Shown here in pieces: positions 16,086 to 25,139 of a stretch of 64,000 nt of DNA. The notes beneath the pieces were generated by a model. It was not told the DNA's origin and ran no database searches. It saw only the letters and a program-made list of their open reading frames with translations. This DNA is from Paludibacteraceae bacterium (lineage in GTDB: Bacteria; Bacteroidota; Bacteroidia; Bacteroidales; Paludibacteraceae), in NCBI GenBank assembly GCA_017559505.1, contig JAFYSF010000007.1, positions 62,001-126,000 on the forward strand, given 5' to 3'. Every line of letters starts with the position of its first letter. Within the stretch, counting starts at the first letter, position 1. The position numbers were made by a program, and so were the translations under genes.

Positions 16086-18197
16086 TTAAAATAATATTTG
16101 GTTAATAAGTATAACTATATCCTCATCCGAAAGTCCTAAACGCTTGAGATACTCGGCATCTTCTATCATCTTCTCTGCAAATTTAACATCATTAGCTATC
16201 AACGCCTTTGCTTTGCGATAATATTCTCGTGCAATATCCTTAGCCCCCAATGCCCAAAATGTGTGGCCTCCATTCAACGCATCATCATCCGAAAAATCTT
16301 TATGCTGCGACAATTTATCATAATACGTCATCGCTTTTTCATAATCCTCTTCCATAAATAGACATCGCGCTAGCCCACTCATTGCTTTATAATTATTCGG
16401 TTTCAAATAATCCACCTTATATAATAGTATTCGAGCCTTTTCAAAATTCTTCTTGCCGAGATACATATTAGCTAAATTAAGCATTGTGGATACATCATCT
16501 TCTTTTAATTTCAATATCGCTTCATAAGCTTCGATTGCCTCGTCTAAACGCTCTAATCTTCGATAGCAAAAGGCTTTATGTTTTAATGTCCACACGTCAT
16601 TCGCCTCTAACAAATCGGCTTTTTCATAACATGCAATTGCCTCGCGATATTCTCCCAAACTTTGATAACAATACCCCATTTGTTGATAAAAATATGCATC
16701 CCACACCTGCTGTGCATCTAAATATTCGAAGAAACAACTTGCATTAAAATGATTCCCTACCTCAAATAGATATTTACATACCGACTTTTTCAAATCCAAC
16801 TCCATCAAGCCAAACAACCATTGGTTTATTTTGAATTTATCAACAAAATCAAATGGATTGATAAAATCTTTTCTGCGTGGATACAGTCTATAGAATCGGA
16901 ACAAATCCAATACATAATTTCTTACTTCGACAGCATACAGTTTATTAGGATTATTCTTCCAATTCTCAGAATCTAAATCTTCTCTAACTGCCTCTGCATC
17001 TGCTCCCATACCGGTCATCATCGACTTGAAACTATCGGCTGGTATCTGGGCTATGCTATAAAAAAACGAGTATTTGTCTGAATTACAGATATGCGTCGAT
17101 TCTGCAAAAAATCTTAACACATCTGGCATATCTGCCATCATACGAGCTACATCCCCCTGTTTTGCATCAAAAGGCATAAACCAATGCGCCAATTCATTGA
17201 AAAAGGCGTAACCTTTCATGCTTGAAAATGTACTCATATATACATCTGCCCCTTGCATCTGCATATCGCCAAATTCACGCAATTTAGCCGACACACCTTC
17301 ATCATCCATCAACGCTTTTTCCCACTTCGGATTAAATTCTTCTTCATTCATCACATCTGCACCTTCGTCTTTCAACATCTGGTGCAATTTTGCCCCTGAC
17401 TTAAATATTTCGGGATATATCTCTGTCTTAATCTTCTCCGTAACTTTATCTGTGCCAAACGTATTGATTATGTGCTTATATGCCTTATCTGCATCTGCCG
17501 AAAATTTCTCATCTGCAAATAGTTTAGCTATTTCGGCACTCATCTCCACATCACGCTCAATCTTACTACCATACACCGATAAAATCATCAACAACCCAAC
17601 CATCACGCGTGCTTTCAATCTTGCTTCTACTCTATCCAACAACGCTATGTATATCATCAGCACCGACTTATCGTACATGCGCAATCCTTTCAACATCAAT
17701 GCCGAAACTACCAACGCACGTGCCGTAAGTTCGATATTTTCATTCTCAATAAAGGCTATCAACTCTCGCCTATCCTCTCCATTCAATCGCCCTGTCAACC
17801 ACACACTTCTGAATACATCTATCAAAGCTTGACTCCTCTCTATATCAAAAATATCACCATTCAACAATCTATCACTATCCAATTTCATCAACTGCGAATT
17901 ATGAATTGTGAATTGCGAATTGTGCATTATTATAGCCTCCACAATATCATCAGCCAATTCACAAATATCTACTTGCAACTGCGCAATAATCTTTCCTCTA
18001 TCGGGGTCTTCATAGTCGCCCAAACTATATTTTAGCATCTGACCGCACAATGTCTCCAACTCCTCACAACGCTGAATAGCCCACCACTCATGCAACTCTT
18101 TCAACAAAATACGCAAACGCTGAAATGCCAATGCAAACAATTTTGCATCCGCCAACTTATACACTTCATTTGCAATATTTTTTAGGTACTCAGACAT
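16086..18197 (-). CDS. TPR-repeat protein, unknown function
   Basis: A 703-residue soluble protein. The C-terminal third (about 480-690) holds five to six TPR units (YQQMGYCYQSLGEYREAIA and similar). The N-terminal part is helical and unrecognised. Residues near 93-103 (IMHNSQFTIHNSQL) are encoded by an AATTCACAATTC tandem array of the type otherwise seen between genes, so a repeat has entered the gene in frame. An extension to a TTG at 18203 is possible; ATG 18197 (MSEYL) is preferred. It sits between a Crp-type regulator and ridA. Confidence 0.8.
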   Translation of the reverse strand: MSEYLKNIANEVYKLADAKLFALAFQRLRILLKELHEWWAIQRCEELETLCGQMLKYSLGDYEDPDRGKIIAQLQVDICELADDIVEAIIMHNSQFTIHNSQLMKLDSDRLLNGDIFDIERSQALIDVFRSVWLTGRLNGEDRRELIAFIENENIELTARALVVSALMLKGLRMYDKSVLMIYIALLDRVEARLKARVMVGLLMILSVYGSKIERDVEMSAEIAKLFADEKFSADADKAYKHIINTFGTDKVTEKIKTEIYPEIFKSGAKLHQMLKDEGADVMNEEEFNPKWEKALMDDEGVSAKLREFGDMQMQGADVYMSTFSSMKGYAFFNELAHWFMPFDAKQGDVARMMADMPDVLRFFAESTHICNSDKYSFFYSIAQIPADSFKSMMTGMGADAEAVREDLDSENWKNNPNKLYAVEVRNYVLDLFRFYRLYPRRKDFINPFDFVDKFKINQWLFGLMELDLKKSVCKYLFEVGNHFNASCFFEYLDAQQVWDAYFYQQMGYCYQSLGEYREAIACYEKADLLEANDVWTLKHKAFCYRRLERLDEAIEAYEAILKLKEDDVSTMLNLANMYLGKKNFEKARILLYKVDYLKPNNYKAMSGLARCLFMEEDYEKAMTYYDKLSQHKDFSDDDALNGGHTFWALGAKDIAREYYRKAKALIANDVKFAEKMIEDAEYLKRLGLSDEDIVILINQILF

Positions 18198-18229
18198 AAT
18201 CAAGTAAAATATTTACAACATCAGAAAAA

Positions 18230-18931
18230 CTATCCTAACAAACTAATTTTTCTCAACTGCGGTTCGTTCAATATTCTTATCTTCTTGCCTTCCAATGCAA
18301 TAATCTCCTCTGAATCGAAAGCAGCGAGTGTGCGAATAGCGTTCGAAGCCGTCATATTAGCAAATCCTGCCATATCTTCGCGCGAAAGCGCACCTTTCAA
18401 TTCTTTAGTCTCTTTGTCAATACCGTATGTATCCAACAATATCACCAAAGCCTCAGCCAAACGTCCACGTATATGTTTTTGCGTAAGACTAACAATACGA
18501 GAATCAATATCTCCTAAATCAGCCGACAAATGCTTAATAAACAACATTGCAAGACGATTATTCGACTCCAAAATCTGACGAAGCACAGTCAAAGGCACAG
18601 CATAAGCTCTCACAACTTCAAGCGCAGTGGCCGATGTAACATATTTTCCTTCGGCAAAATAGGCACGAAAAGCAAAATTTTCGCCCTCACGTATGAAGCG
18701 TAATATTTGCTGACGACCTCCTATGCCATTCTTGAAAATCTTGATTTTTCCCGTAATAACGCAATACATATATTCAGGCACTTCTCCCTCACAATAAATC
18801 ATCTCATTTTTCTTAAATTCCTGATATTTAGTATTCTCGCGAAGATACATACGTTCTTCATTAGTCAATGCCAACCATATATCCGACATCTCGTCGATTG
18901 GTTTTAGGCCTTTAACTCCACTCTTTACCAT
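18230..18931 (-). CDS. Crp/Fnr family transcription regulator
   Basis: A 233-residue protein with an N-terminal cyclic-nucleotide-binding-like beta roll (about 30-145, with EGEVPEYMYCVITGKIKIF) and a C-terminal winged helix whose recognition region is LSREDMAGFANMTASNAIRTLAAF. No Cys cluster of the Fnr iron-sulphur type is visible. It heads the operon with the TPR protein and RidA and has a near-perfect promoter upstream. The ligand is unknown. Confidence 0.9.
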   Translation of the reverse strand: MVKSGVKGLKPIDEMSDIWLALTNEERMYLRENTKYQEFKKNEMIYCEGEVPEYMYCVITGKIKIFKNGIGGRQQILRFIREGENFAFRAYFAEGKYVTSATALEVVRAYAVPLTVLRQILESNNRLAMLFIKHLSADLGDIDSRIVSLTQKHIRGRLAEALVILLDTYGIDKETKELKGALSREDMAGFANMTASNAIRTLAAFDSEEIIALEGKKIRILNEPQLRKISLLG

Positions 18932-18991
18932 TTAAAAATATGTTTTATAACTATGTTTTATAATTATGTTATACAGCAGTTTTTTGATGCG

Positions 18992-19023
18992 CAAATTTAC
19001 TACATTTTTCTGATACATACAAA
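18992..19023 (-). promoter_or_regulatory. Promoter of the Crp-TPR-ridA operon
   Basis: On the minus strand TTTG (19023-19020), 20-bp spacer, TAAATTTG (18999-18992): an exact match to the Bacteroidetes primary sigma consensus. Confidence 0.8.
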
Positions 19024-19182
19024 TTTTTAAGCCTTTTCAAGCAATTTTTTTTGCATACTCTATTTATAACTACACAGATACCTAATTCATGCACCCTCCA
19101 TTTCTACGCAAGCAACTCGCTATGTGTAAAATTTGTTAGTTTTTTTAACGCAAAAAACAAAGTTTATACAGATTATTTTTCG

Positions 19183-19190
19183 TATCTTTG
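19183..19190 (+). promoter_or_regulatory. -7 box for the 19213-25056 operon
   Basis: TATCTTTG lies 23 bp before the chosen ATG. The in-frame ATG at 19192 is too close to the box to lie in the transcript. Confidence 0.6.
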
Positions 19191-19212
19191 CATGAATTAC
19201 GCCACTAAAAAT

Positions 19213-20166
19213 ATGAAGAATTTTTTCACTATAATATTACTACTATCCACTATATTTAATGCTCAGTGTAACACAAAGTTACCTTGGGATTCTCTATTTT
19301 CAGCTTATGGTCTCACTCACTCAATGTCGATGATACCAACATATATTTCAGCTGATTTGAATACTAATTACAATGATGAATATTCAACTGGCATTTGGGG
19401 GCTAACTCCTCCTATTGCCCGCAAATATGGACTAATTGTAAACAATAATATCGACCAACGCTATGATTTGAAACTATCGTCAGAGGCTGCTGCGCGCTAT
19501 CTAAAAGACCTACTAACTCACTATGGCAACGCAGAAGTAGCCACTTTGGCATACCTCAATGGAGCTGCTTTAATCTCTGATGCTGCTGAAATATATCATA
19601 TCAACCTACAAAATATTACTGAAGAGGACTTCGAAAAATTATGCCATTTCTTAGATTCTAAATATGAGACTCAAAACGCTACTATTAATCCTTCACTACT
19701 CACTCATTTAGACTCTTTATACAACCATACGGGGTACATAAAACATAAACTCAACCACCCTATTCGCAAACAAACAATACAAGATTCTCTATTCCTTAAT
19801 GCCGAAAATTTCTACATTCACAACCCATCGATACTGCCTAACACTCATTGGATTGATGAAGTTTTTATACCTGAAAGCAAAGGTGATATTATTGATGAAT
19901 GGCTATCTTCAATATACGAAGCTGAAATTGAAGCCTTAAAGCAAGAACAAGCAGAACTCAAACAACAAAAAGAATCAAAAGAAAAAGCACGTATAGAAGC
20001 AATCAAAAAGGCTAATGCCGTGAAAATATATCAAGTCAAATCGGGCGATACACTCAGCCACATCGCTAAACAACACAAGGTTAGTGTTCGCCAAATAAAA
20101 CAATGGAATAATCTAAAATCCGACTTCCTCAGAATCGGACAAAAATTAAAAATACATACCAACTAA
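19213..20166 (+). CDS. Secreted transglycosylase-like protein with LysM domain
   Basis: The chosen start gives a signal peptide (MKNFFTIILLLSTIFNAQC). Next comes a lysozyme-like domain (STGIWGLTPPIARKYGL, later SEAAARYLKDLLTHYGN and ATLAYLNGAA), as in MltD-type lytic transglycosylases. The catalytic Glu expected about 15 residues before the GL pair is not seen (ISADLNTNY, Asp or Ala instead), so catalysis is doubtful. A charged coiled coil and a C-terminal LysM (YQVKSGDTLSHIAKQHKVS) bind peptidoglycan. First gene of the envelope operon; the next gene starts 1 bp after the stop. Confidence 0.78.
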   Translation: MKNFFTIILLLSTIFNAQCNTKLPWDSLFSAYGLTHSMSMIPTYISADLNTNYNDEYSTGIWGLTPPIARKYGLIVNNNIDQRYDLKLSSEAAARYLKDLLTHYGNAEVATLAYLNGAALISDAAEIYHINLQNITEEDFEKLCHFLDSKYETQNATINPSLLTHLDSLYNHTGYIKHKLNHPIRKQTIQDSLFLNAENFYIHNPSILPNTHWIDEVFIPESKGDIIDEWLSSIYEAEIEALKQEQAELKQQKESKEKARIEAIKKANAVKIYQVKSGDTLSHIAKQHKVSVRQIKQWNNLKSDFLRIGQKLKIHTN

Positions 20167-20167
20167 T

Positions 20168-21574
20168 ATGAAACCATACAAAACGATACTATTTATCACT
20201 GCGATATTCACCATGATGGGACTACTCGGCTATGCCATTCCGTCTGATGGTGTGGCTGTTGGCTCAATGAACTTAACATTCCCTTCTCCACAGGAGGTTA
20301 TGGAGGGCAGTGTAGAATACACCCAAAAGCCTTTGATTGATATGGACCAAGTCTTTTTTGGCATGGAATCTATTCAACGCCAAATCGAAGAAGAAAAGGC
20401 TTCTGAATATATTAAAGCTCGTCGCAAAGTATTAGCGCACAAATATTCACCCTCATATCCCAACGATAGCGTAGAATGGATTTTCCCTCTATTCGAAGCC
20501 CTCGAAAATGCCAAAAACAAAAAAGTACGCATAATTCATTATGGCGACTCACAAATCGAAGAAGACCGTATGTCCAACTATCTCCGCGCTGCTGTTCAAG
20601 ACACATTCGGCGGTTATGGCGTAGGCTTAGTCCCTGCTATTCAAACTATTCCGACATCTTCTTTTGGTCAAAAATGCTCTACATCACTTCCTCGCTATCT
20701 CGTTTATGGCACACAAGACATGCGTATGGAAGAGCGCAATTATGGCCCTCTCGGACAAACAGCTCTACTCTCCGACACTGCTACATTCTCATTCTATCGC
20801 CTCAACTATAACAAAACTCACGACAACACCAAGTATTTCAGCAAAATAACAATCTTGCTCGACAATATAAAGCGTACAACAACAGCAACCATCTCTATTC
20901 GAGGTTCTCAACAAACAAAAACTGCCAACATAGGCGACCATTCAATCACATTCGACCTACCCGACTCCACCACTCGTGCCTCTATATTTATGAATGGCAA
21001 TGCGTTAATACATGGTTTCATGGTCGATGGCGACAATGTTGGCGTGCAATTCGACAATGCCGCAATGCGTGGTTGCTCTGGCACAATTTTCACTTCTATC
21101 AATAGCGAAAGCCTACGCAACTACTATACACAAAACTCTATCCCTCTCATTATTATGCAATTCGGAGGTAATCGCGTGCCTTACACCAAAACCGACAAAG
21201 CCATTATTTCATACTGCGAACAACTCACACGACAAATCAACTATTTACGCAACATATCACCTCAATCCAAAATATTGTTCATCGGACCATCTGATATGTC
21301 AACCAACATAAATGGCTCTATGCAAACATATCCTCATTTGCCAAAACTCATCGACTCGCTACGCGAAATGTGTCTGCGCAACGATGTAGCATATTGGGAT
21401 CTATACGCAGCAATGGGTGGCGAAAACTCTATGACCACTTGGGTCAATAGCAATCCTCCTCTCGCTGGTTCCGACCACATCCATTTCACTTACACAGGCT
21501 CAAATCGAGCAAGCGAAATGCTTTGGCAGGGACTTATGAAAGCATACGAATTATATAAAATCCAAAACAAATAA
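20168..21574 (+). CDS. SGNH-hydrolase-fold protein, probable O-acetyl transfer partner
   Basis: A 468-residue exported protein (N-terminal membrane/signal helix TILFITAIFTMMGLLGYAI). Catalytic blocks of the SGNH fold are present: GDSQ with Ser128, an FGGNR block near 333, and SDHIHFT with Asp436 and His439. Close relatives (AlgJ/AlgX, PatB) transfer acetyl groups to periplasmic polymers supplied by an MBOAT protein, and such a gene lies in the same operon. The start overlaps the end of the LysM gene region with a 1-bp gap. Confidence 0.8.
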   Translation: MKPYKTILFITAIFTMMGLLGYAIPSDGVAVGSMNLTFPSPQEVMEGSVEYTQKPLIDMDQVFFGMESIQRQIEEEKASEYIKARRKVLAHKYSPSYPNDSVEWIFPLFEALENAKNKKVRIIHYGDSQIEEDRMSNYLRAAVQDTFGGYGVGLVPAIQTIPTSSFGQKCSTSLPRYLVYGTQDMRMEERNYGPLGQTALLSDTATFSFYRLNYNKTHDNTKYFSKITILLDNIKRTTTATISIRGSQQTKTANIGDHSITFDLPDSTTRASIFMNGNALIHGFMVDGDNVGVQFDNAAMRGCSGTIFTSINSESLRNYYTQNSIPLIIMQFGGNRVPYTKTDKAIISYCEQLTRQINYLRNISPQSKILFIGPSDMSTNINGSMQTYPHLPKLIDSLREMCLRNDVAYWDLYAAMGGENSMTTWVNSNPPLAGSDHIHFTYTGSNRASEMLWQGLMKAYELYKIQNK

Positions 21575-21690
21575 ACACCCACTCTCAGTGTGTATTCCTA
21601 TCCCTCACTTCCAAGATAGTGACAGCAACCTGCAAGCAACCTGCAAGCAAGAAAACGGACACACACTCTCATTGTGTATTTTCAAGAAAT
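21575..21690 (+). repeat. Repeat family E, copy 1
   Basis: CACTCTCAGTGTGTATTCC at the left and ACACTCTCATTGTGTATTTTC at the right border a core with AGCAACCTGCAAGCAACCTG. The same order occurs at 32189-32296 and 53885-53974. Confidence 0.75.
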
Positions 21691-21699
21691 TTTCAACCA

Positions 21700-23115
21700 A
21701 TGAATCGATTTATAATCACATTATCACTAACTATAAGCATTCTATTCCATTCAGTTGCGCAAACCTACCCCTTAATGCGTCAATTGCCTCATTACGACTG
21801 CGTCAATTATGATGCTAACAAACTAATCCTCAAAAGCGACTCAAACAAACTCAACGCTTTTTTCGACAAATTAGACTCTCTCGCACTTTGGGGCAATAAC
21901 GAAATCAGCATCGTACACATCGGAGGCTCACACATTCAGGCAGGCGTATTTTCTAATCGAATGAGAATGAATTTTTCAAACATTCTGCCTGGCTTTGCAG
22001 CACAACGAGGTGCTATATTCCCCTATTCTGCTGCCCGAACCAACAATCCTAAAAACTTTGAAACCCACTATTCGGGTGAATGGAAAAAATGTCAAAACTC
22101 TCGTCCTCCTGTCACCGAAACGCTTGGCATAATGGGCTACACAATATCAACCAACGACCTAAATAGCTCTATATCATTTAACCTCAACCCAAAAGATTTT
22201 GGTTCAAATTGGAAATACAACAAGCTACGTCTTTTTGCTACAGTTGGCGACAGCCAGCTAATGCCTATACTCATAATAAACAACGACACTATTCCTTCTG
22301 TTTACGAAGATAGTACCTTCGTTTTTTATCTAAACGAATTTGCCGAAAATGGCACAATCAAATTAGGTAAAGCCTCTGATTTCAACCGCTTATACGACAA
22401 ATACAACACCTCATATCAATTTAACGACCCCCTGTTTACTCAAGAGAATACAGATTCTCTAAACCAAGACTCTATATATTCGCTCGATATCGGACTTGAA
22501 TCAGACAATGAGCAAACTAAACCCGAAGAATGTTACGCCTCCAATACCAATTGGAAATTTTCAATAATGGGACTACTCCCTGAAAACAATTTTAATGGCA
22601 TTAGCTACCACTCTATGGGTGTCAATGGCGCTTCTTTGCAATCATGGCTCCGTTGCGAAAAATTCGAACAACAAATGACATTCATCAAACCCGACCTTGC
22701 CATAATGGCTGTGGGAGTCAATGATGCCAATGTTGAATATGGCAAATTTAGCAAAGAGGCTTTCAAAGCGCGCTACAATCAGCTTTTATCAAAAATATAT
22801 GCAGCTAATCCCAACTGCGCAGTTATATTCATCACCAACAACGACTGTGTTGTGCGCGTCGGTCGTCGTAGTTATGGATTAAACAAAAACACTGCTATCG
22901 TGCAACAAGCGATGCACGAACTCGCCGAACAACATAATGCGGCTGTATGGGATTTATACGAAATTATGGGCGGACTTGGCTCTATATCTGTTTGGAACGA
23001 AGCTGGTCTTGCCAACAAAGACCGCGTGCATTTTCTCGTACCTGGCTACAATCTGCTCGGCGATATGCTCTACAATGCCATAATCTACGAATGGCTATAT
23101 AATAATGAAAAATAA
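21700..23115 (+). CDS. Second SGNH-hydrolase-fold protein
   Basis: The start at 21700 gives a signal peptide (FIITLSLTISILFHSVAQ); an upstream in-frame ATG at 21619 would translate repeat family E and is rejected. The 471-residue product keeps the nucleophile as GGSH (Ser77; the usual Asp is Gly), the AVGVNDANV block and the DRVHF block with Asp441 and His444. The GDSL signature is therefore modified, but the triad residues remain. It probably works with the neighbouring SGNH and MBOAT proteins on envelope polymer acylation. Confidence 0.8.
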   Translation: MNRFIITLSLTISILFHSVAQTYPLMRQLPHYDCVNYDANKLILKSDSNKLNAFFDKLDSLALWGNNEISIVHIGGSHIQAGVFSNRMRMNFSNILPGFAAQRGAIFPYSAARTNNPKNFETHYSGEWKKCQNSRPPVTETLGIMGYTISTNDLNSSISFNLNPKDFGSNWKYNKLRLFATVGDSQLMPILIINNDTIPSVYEDSTFVFYLNEFAENGTIKLGKASDFNRLYDKYNTSYQFNDPLFTQENTDSLNQDSIYSLDIGLESDNEQTKPEECYASNTNWKFSIMGLLPENNFNGISYHSMGVNGASLQSWLRCEKFEQQMTFIKPDLAIMAVGVNDANVEYGKFSKEAFKARYNQLLSKIYAANPNCAVIFITNNDCVVRVGRRSYGLNKNTAIVQQAMHELAEQHNAAVWDLYEIMGGLGSISVWNEAGLANKDRVHFLVPGYNLLGDMLYNAIIYEWLYNNEK

Positions 23116-23126
23116 GGATTTGATTT

Positions 23127-23208
23127 TGTAATCTGTACTCTGTAATCTGTTATCTGTAATCTGTACTCTGTTATCTGTACTCTGTTATCTGTAATTTGTA
23201 ATCTAAAA
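23127..23208 (+). repeat. TCTGTAATCTGTACTCTG tandem array (family B)
   Basis: About seven degenerate 10-11 bp units fill the gap up to the MBOAT start codon. Same family as 1403-1456. Confidence 0.85.
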
Positions 23209-23211
23209 AAA

Positions 23212-25056
23212 ATGGATTTAATAATATCTTTTTTGAATAAGACATTTGCGTTTGACGAAAATTCGCCTTTGTTGTTTACCCAATTCTACTTTTGGGCATT
23301 CTTTGCTATTGTCTTTGCTATATTCTCTTTAATACATTCTAAACGCTTGTTGCGCAATACTTTCTTGTTTATTGTCAGCCTATTTTTCTACTACAAAACA
23401 AGCGGACTATTCGTGCTACTACTCATGTTTGCTACTATTTCCGACTTCTTCATTGCCAAATTGGTATATCGGTCTGATAAAGAGTTACATCGCAAACTAT
23501 TCGTTGGACTTAGTGTCTGCATTAACCTTTTAGTACTCAGCTATTTCAAATACTCATATTTATTTATCGACCTCGTAAATTCATTATTTGGAACGGCATT
23601 TCAAGTACACGACTACTTTGCCGCCATTGGCAATGCTCTCACTGGCTCTAATCGTTTCAATGTCGACCAAATCATTCTGCCTGTGGGTATTTCGTTCTAT
23701 ACATTCCAAACCATTAGTTACACTATGGACGTATATCGTCGCCGAATAACTCCAGTTAAAAACGTACTCGACTATGGTTTCTATGTATCATTCTTCCCGC
23801 AACTCGTAGCTGGACCTATTGTGCGCGCTGCCGAATTCATACCACAAATATATAAACCGCATTTCCTCGGTCGTCGTCAATTTGGTATAGCTATATTTTG
23901 GATACTCAATGGTTTGGCTAAAAAAATTATACTTAGCGACTATTTGGCTGTAAACTTCATCGACCGCGTATTCGACAATCCTATGCTATTCTCTGGCTTT
24001 GAGAATCTTATGGCGCTATTTGTTTATTCGCTACAAGTATATGCCGACTTCTCAGGCTATACCGACATTGCAATTGGTGTGGCAATGATTATGGGTTTCT
24101 ACCTACCTCAAAACTTCAATTCACCATACAAAGCACCAAACGCAAGCAACTTCTGGAAACGCTGGCACATATCGCTATCTCGCTGGTTACAAGATTATCT
24201 CTATATCCCTCTCGGAGGTAACCGCAATGCTACGTTCGGCACTTTCTTTTGGATTATTACTATCGCTGCTATTGGAATACTGCTTTCTGGCAACATAATT
24301 ATTGCCATCATCGTACTTGGCATTGCCTTAGGTATTGTGCTTTGGGGTATTTTCCAACCCGAGCGTCGCAACAAATTCATCACTAACCTCAACATGATGA
24401 TAACTATGCTTTTAGGAGGACTATGGCATGGCGCAAGTTTCAATTTTATGATTTGGGGCGGACTTAATGGCGTTGGTATGCTTATATACAAAATTTGGCG
24501 CGGATGGTCAATGAATATAAAAATGCTAATGGTAACACTAATCACTGCCCTACTCATCTCCTTGGCATTCTTCACTCCTGCGCCAATATGGAACGTACTT
24601 GCAGTTTGGTGTGGAATCATTGCACTTGGAACATTAGTACGTTGGATTTTCAACAAAGTAACACCAAACTCTCAACTCAGCAATGCTTGGGGTATATTCC
24701 AAACCTTTATATTCATAAGCTTCACACGTCTATTCTTCCGTTCTGGATCAAATCTCGACCCTGCTCTCGCAAACGAACATGCTTGGAATACAGCTAAAAA
24801 TATGGTACACCAAATGGGTTCAGCATGGAATATTGAGGTCATTCCCGACATTTGTCTTGGCTATTGGAAGGTATTCCTACTATTTATCATCGGCATGATA
24901 ATACACTGGTTACCTGTGCGTTGGAAACGCTGGTATCGTATCAATTTCGCACTACTGCCCCTACCCGTAATGGCTATAATCGTCGTAGCAGTAGTATTCA
25001 TAGTTTATCAATTCATCACAGCCGACCTACAAGCCTTTATTTATTTCCAATTCTAA
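23212..25056 (+). CDS. MBOAT family O-acyltransferase (AlgI/PatA-like)
   Basis: A 614-residue membrane protein with about a dozen hydrophobic segments. The AlgI-type core is clear: LPVGISFYTFQTISYTMDVY, FFPQLVAGPIVRA, YADFSGYTDIAIG, FWKRWHISLSRWLQDYLYIPLGG, and the catalytic His406 in GGLWHGASFNFMIWGG. These proteins move acetyl groups across the inner membrane. With two SGNH proteins and a peptidoglycan-binding LysM protein in one operon, peptidoglycan or envelope polysaccharide O-acetylation is the likely pathway. Confidence 0.92.
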   Translation: MDLIISFLNKTFAFDENSPLLFTQFYFWAFFAIVFAIFSLIHSKRLLRNTFLFIVSLFFYYKTSGLFVLLLMFATISDFFIAKLVYRSDKELHRKLFVGLSVCINLLVLSYFKYSYLFIDLVNSLFGTAFQVHDYFAAIGNALTGSNRFNVDQIILPVGISFYTFQTISYTMDVYRRRITPVKNVLDYGFYVSFFPQLVAGPIVRAAEFIPQIYKPHFLGRRQFGIAIFWILNGLAKKIILSDYLAVNFIDRVFDNPMLFSGFENLMALFVYSLQVYADFSGYTDIAIGVAMIMGFYLPQNFNSPYKAPNASNFWKRWHISLSRWLQDYLYIPLGGNRNATFGTFFWIITIAAIGILLSGNIIIAIIVLGIALGIVLWGIFQPERRNKFITNLNMMITMLLGGLWHGASFNFMIWGGLNGVGMLIYKIWRGWSMNIKMLMVTLITALLISLAFFTPAPIWNVLAVWCGIIALGTLVRWIFNKVTPNSQLSNAWGIFQTFIFISFTRLFFRSGSNLDPALANEHAWNTAKNMVHQMGSAWNIEVIPDICLGYWKVFLLFIIGMIIHWLPVRWKRWYRINFALLPLPVMAIIVVAVVFIVYQFITADLQAFIYFQF

Positions 25057-25139
25057 AATAATTAGTGGTAAGAATATTTGTTTTTTTACTATTTAACCAA
25101 AATCTTACTACTCGCTACTAACTACAAAAAATTACAATT

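Noticed and set aside
21619..21699. N-terminal extension of the second SGNH protein
   Set aside because: It is the translation of repeat family E and would hide the clear signal peptide that begins at 21700.
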